This document shows, in pieces, positions 14,920-16,551 of a stretch of 16,551 nt of DNA. This DNA comes from Burkholderiaceae bacterium (GTDB taxonomy: Bacteria > Pseudomonadota > Gammaproteobacteria > Burkholderiales > Burkholderiaceae), in NCBI GenBank assembly GCA_947371415.1, contig CANBPJ010000031.1, positions 1 to 16,551 on the forward strand, given 5' to 3'. Both the position numbers and the translations under genes were made by a program. The notes under the pieces were generated by a model. The model was not told the DNA's origin. It did not search any database and worked only from the letters and a program-made list of their open reading frames with translations. Every line of letters begins with the position of its first letter. Within the stretch, counting starts at the first letter, position 1.

Positions 14920-16365
14920 TTAATAACGGTAGTGGTCAGCCTTATAAGGGCCTTCTTTCGTTACGCCAATGTAGGAAGCTTGCTGATCAGACAATACAGT
15001 TAACTGTGCATTCAATGTCTTGAGCTGTAAACGAGCAACCTTCTCATCCAAATGCTTAGGCAAGGTGTATACGCCGACTGGGTATTTATCTGTACCAACC
15101 GCATTCCACAACTCAATCTGAGCAATCACTTGGTTTGCAAATGAAGAGCTCATTACGTAGGAGGGATGTCCAGTACCGCAACCGAGGTTAACCAAGCGGC
15201 CTTTGGCCAAGATGATGATGCGCTTCTCAGGATTGCCATTGGCTGCTGGGAAAATCACATGATCTACTTGTGGCTTAATTTCTTCCCACTTATATTTCTC
15301 GATACCAGCAATATCGATCTCGTTATCGAAGTGCCCGATGTTACAAACGATGGCTTGATTTTTCATCTTCGCCATATGGTCATGTGTAATCACATGGTAG
15401 TTACCTGTTGCTGAAACAAAAATATCTGCTTTATCTGCAGCGTAATCCATTGTGACAACACGGTAACCTTCCATCGCCGCCTGTAATGCGCAAATTGGAT
15501 CAACTTCGGTAACCCAAACCTGAGCAGACAAAGCGCGCAAAGCTTGAGCGGAGCCCTTACCTACGTCACCATAACCACAAACAACGGCAACCTTACCGGC
15601 AACCATCACATCAGTAGCGCGCTTGATGGCATCAACCAAAGACTCGCGGCAACCATAGAGGTTATCGAACTTACTCTTAGTAACAGAGTCATTCACGTTA
15701 ATTGCTGGGAACTTGAGATCACCCTTAGCAAACATCTGATACAAACGATGTACGCCAGTAGTGGTTTCTTCTGTTACGCCTTTGACTTTTTCTAAGCGCG
15801 TGGAGTACCAAGTTGGATCTTGCGCCAATTTATTTTTGATCGCAGCAAATAAAATAGTTTCTTCTTCGCTCGTTGGATGATTCAAGCAAGCTTGATCTTT
15901 TTCAGCACGTGCGCCGAGGTGCAATAACAAAGTCGCATCGCCACCATCATCCAAAATCATATTAGTGAAGCCGCCATCAGCCCACTCAAAAATACGGTGC
16001 GTGTAATCCCAGTACTGCTCAAGGGTTTCGCCTTTAATCGCGAACACGGGCGTACCGTTTGCGGCAATCGCTGCAGCAGCGTGATCTTGGGTAGAGAAAA
16101 TATTGCAAGATGCCCATTGCACCTCAGCACCAAGAGCTTCCAGCGTCTCGATCAAGACTGCAGTTTGAATGGTCATGTGCAATGAACCAGTAATGCGTGC
16201 ACCGCGCAATGGCTGTTGAGCTGCGAACTCATCACGAATGGCGATGAGGCCTGGCATTTCAGTTTCAGCAATGGCGATTTCTTTACGGCCAAAGTCAGCC
16301 AAAGAAATATCGGCAATAGCGCAACGGGTTGCTACAAAGTTGTTTAAATCGGAAACGGTATTCAT
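14920..16365 (-). CDS. ahcY: Adenosylhomocysteinase (SAH hydrolase)
   Basis: A 481-residue NAD-dependent cytoplasmic enzyme that splits SAH into adenosine and homocysteine, relieving product inhibition of methyltransferases. Visible features are RITGSLHMTIQTAVLIETL in the substrate domain, ASCNIFSTQDHAAAAI, and the NAD loop GYGDVGKG (about 264-271). CNIGHFDNEIDI and the C-terminal KADHYRY, which reaches into the neighbouring subunit's cofactor site, are also present. The roughly 40-residue insert before the VTEETTTGVHRL segment is usual in bacterial forms. I start it at the ATG at 16365, with GGAG 7 bases upstream. The frame stays open to 16425, but those 20 codons lie inside the leader hairpins. 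metF follows. Confidence 0.97.
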   Translation of the reverse strand: MNTVSDLNNFVATRCAIADISLADFGRKEIAIAETEMPGLIAIRDEFAAQQPLRGARITGSLHMTIQTAVLIETLEALGAEVQWASCNIFSTQDHAAAAIAANGTPVFAIKGETLEQYWDYTHRIFEWADGGFTNMILDDGGDATLLLHLGARAEKDQACLNHPTSEEETILFAAIKNKLAQDPTWYSTRLEKVKGVTEETTTGVHRLYQMFAKGDLKFPAINVNDSVTKSKFDNLYGCRESLVDAIKRATDVMVAGKVAVVCGYGDVGKGSAQALRALSAQVWVTEVDPICALQAAMEGYRVVTMDYAADKADIFVSATGNYHVITHDHMAKMKNQAIVCNIGHFDNEIDIAGIEKYKWEEIKPQVDHVIFPAANGNPEKRIIILAKGRLVNLGCGTGHPSYVMSSSFANQVIAQIELWNAVGTDKYPVGVYTLPKHLDEKVARLQLKTLNAQLTVLSDQQASYIGVTKEGPYKADHYRY

Positions 16366-16370
16366 GAATG

Positions 16371-16399
16371 CTCCAGCTAAATACGATCCAATGCTGGAG
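16371..16399 (-). promoter_or_regulatory. Hairpin that sequesters the ahcY ribosome binding site
   Basis: In the transcript CUCCAGC (16399-16393) can pair perfectly over 7 bp with GCUGGAG (16377-16371), leaving a 15-base loop. The second arm contains the GGAG Shine-Dalgarno sequence of ahcY, so folding would hide it. It is the last element of the leader and probably part of the riboswitch expression platform. Confidence 0.5.
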
Positions 16400-16405
16400 T
16401 AGAAA

Positions 16406-16436
16406 CTCGCTAGCCATTGAATCATGGGTTAGCGAG
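16406..16436 (-). promoter_or_regulatory. Expression-platform hairpin competing with the SAH aptamer
   Basis: In the RNA CUCGCUA (16436-16430) pairs with UAGCGAG (16412-16406), with an inner CCAU/AUGG helix, followed by UUUCU. Its first three bases (CUC, 16436-16434) are also the last bases of the aptamer pseudoknot strand, so the two structures compete. It may be a weak terminator or a switch helix. Confidence 0.55.
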
Positions 16437-16540
16437 CGCAGTTGCAATTAGCAAACTCTGGGGTTACCTAGGAGTCCACTCCCTTCAAGCCTGGGGAAAC
16501 ACTGGTTCTCAGTATTCCTTGCAACGCTCCTTGAAGGTAT
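16432..16540 (-). promoter_or_regulatory. SAH riboswitch upstream of ahcY
   Basis: The minus-strand leader shows the conserved blocks of the SAH riboswitch in order: GGAGCGUUGCAAGG (from 16531), CCCAGGCUUG, and AACUGCGCUCGCUAACC. P1 is a perfect 8-bp helix, CCUUCAAG (16537-16530) with CUUGAAGG (16489-16482). An inner stem is formed by GGAAUACUG and CAGUGUUUCC around AGAAC. The pseudoknot joins GAGCGU (16529-16524) to GCGCUC (16439-16434). The linker carries an optional short stem, GGAG-UGGA-CUCC. This class is known from betaproteobacteria and other proteobacteria, mainly before ahcY and metH, and switches expression on when SAH accumulates. The promoter lies at or beyond the window edge. Confidence 0.88.
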
Positions 16541-16551
16541 GGCGAAATTGT

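Overview
The window looks like ordinary chromosome of a small-genome betaproteobacterium of the Burkholderiaceae, most like Polynucleobacter. The basis is moderate G+C, very tight gene packing, the protein sequences, a betaproteobacterial-type S-adenosylhomocysteine (SAH) riboswitch before ahcY, and the gene order glmS-glmU-ttcA-folB. This assignment is by recognition, not by a search.

Layout. (1) 24-1470, minus strand: a three-gene unit, MarR-type regulator, DoxX-type membrane protein and flavodoxin-fold quinone reductase. A 9+4+9 inverted repeat lies between the probable -35 and -10 of the regulator gene. (2) 1471-2623: the only loose part of the window. It holds a decayed HD-GYP phosphodiesterase gene broken by two readable frameshifts, two abutting inverted repeats, a small plus-strand cupin gene, and a 260-base convergent gap with two hairpins. 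(3) 2624-8122, minus strand: a compact run, pteridine-reductase-like SDR, folB, ttcA, glmU and glmS, with the last three overlapping at start/stop codons. It joins pterin/folate chemistry, tRNA 2-thiocytidine formation and UDP-GlcNAc synthesis. (4) 8148-9335, plus: MidA/NDUFAF7-type methyltransferase, divergent from the SDR with 25 bases between them. (5) 9339-13373, minus: soluble lytic transglycosylase (slt), NDUFA9-like NAD(P)-binding protein and cca. (6) 13420-14052, plus: 5-formyltetrahydrofolate cyclo-ligase, whose 3' end overlaps that of metF by 11 bp. (7) 14042-16365, minus: ahcY and metF, preceded by an SAH riboswitch whose expression platform can be drawn from the sequence.

Functionally the right end is a methyl-cycle and one-carbon cluster. 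AhcY removes SAH and is expected to be induced by it through the riboswitch, MetF makes 5-methyl-THF for methionine synthesis, and the cyclo-ligase returns 5-formyl-THF to the pool. FolB and the pteridine-reductase-like SDR feed the same cofactor from the left.

Most of the window is conserved housekeeping DNA, and I see no CRISPR array, intact mobile element, tRNA or rRNA. I found no clearly new multi-gene system. The items most worth a second look are the riboswitch expression platform, the HD-GYP relic, the MarR operator/promoter arrangement, the Asp-Tyr-Lys active site of the SDR, and a lysine-rich tail on GlmU.
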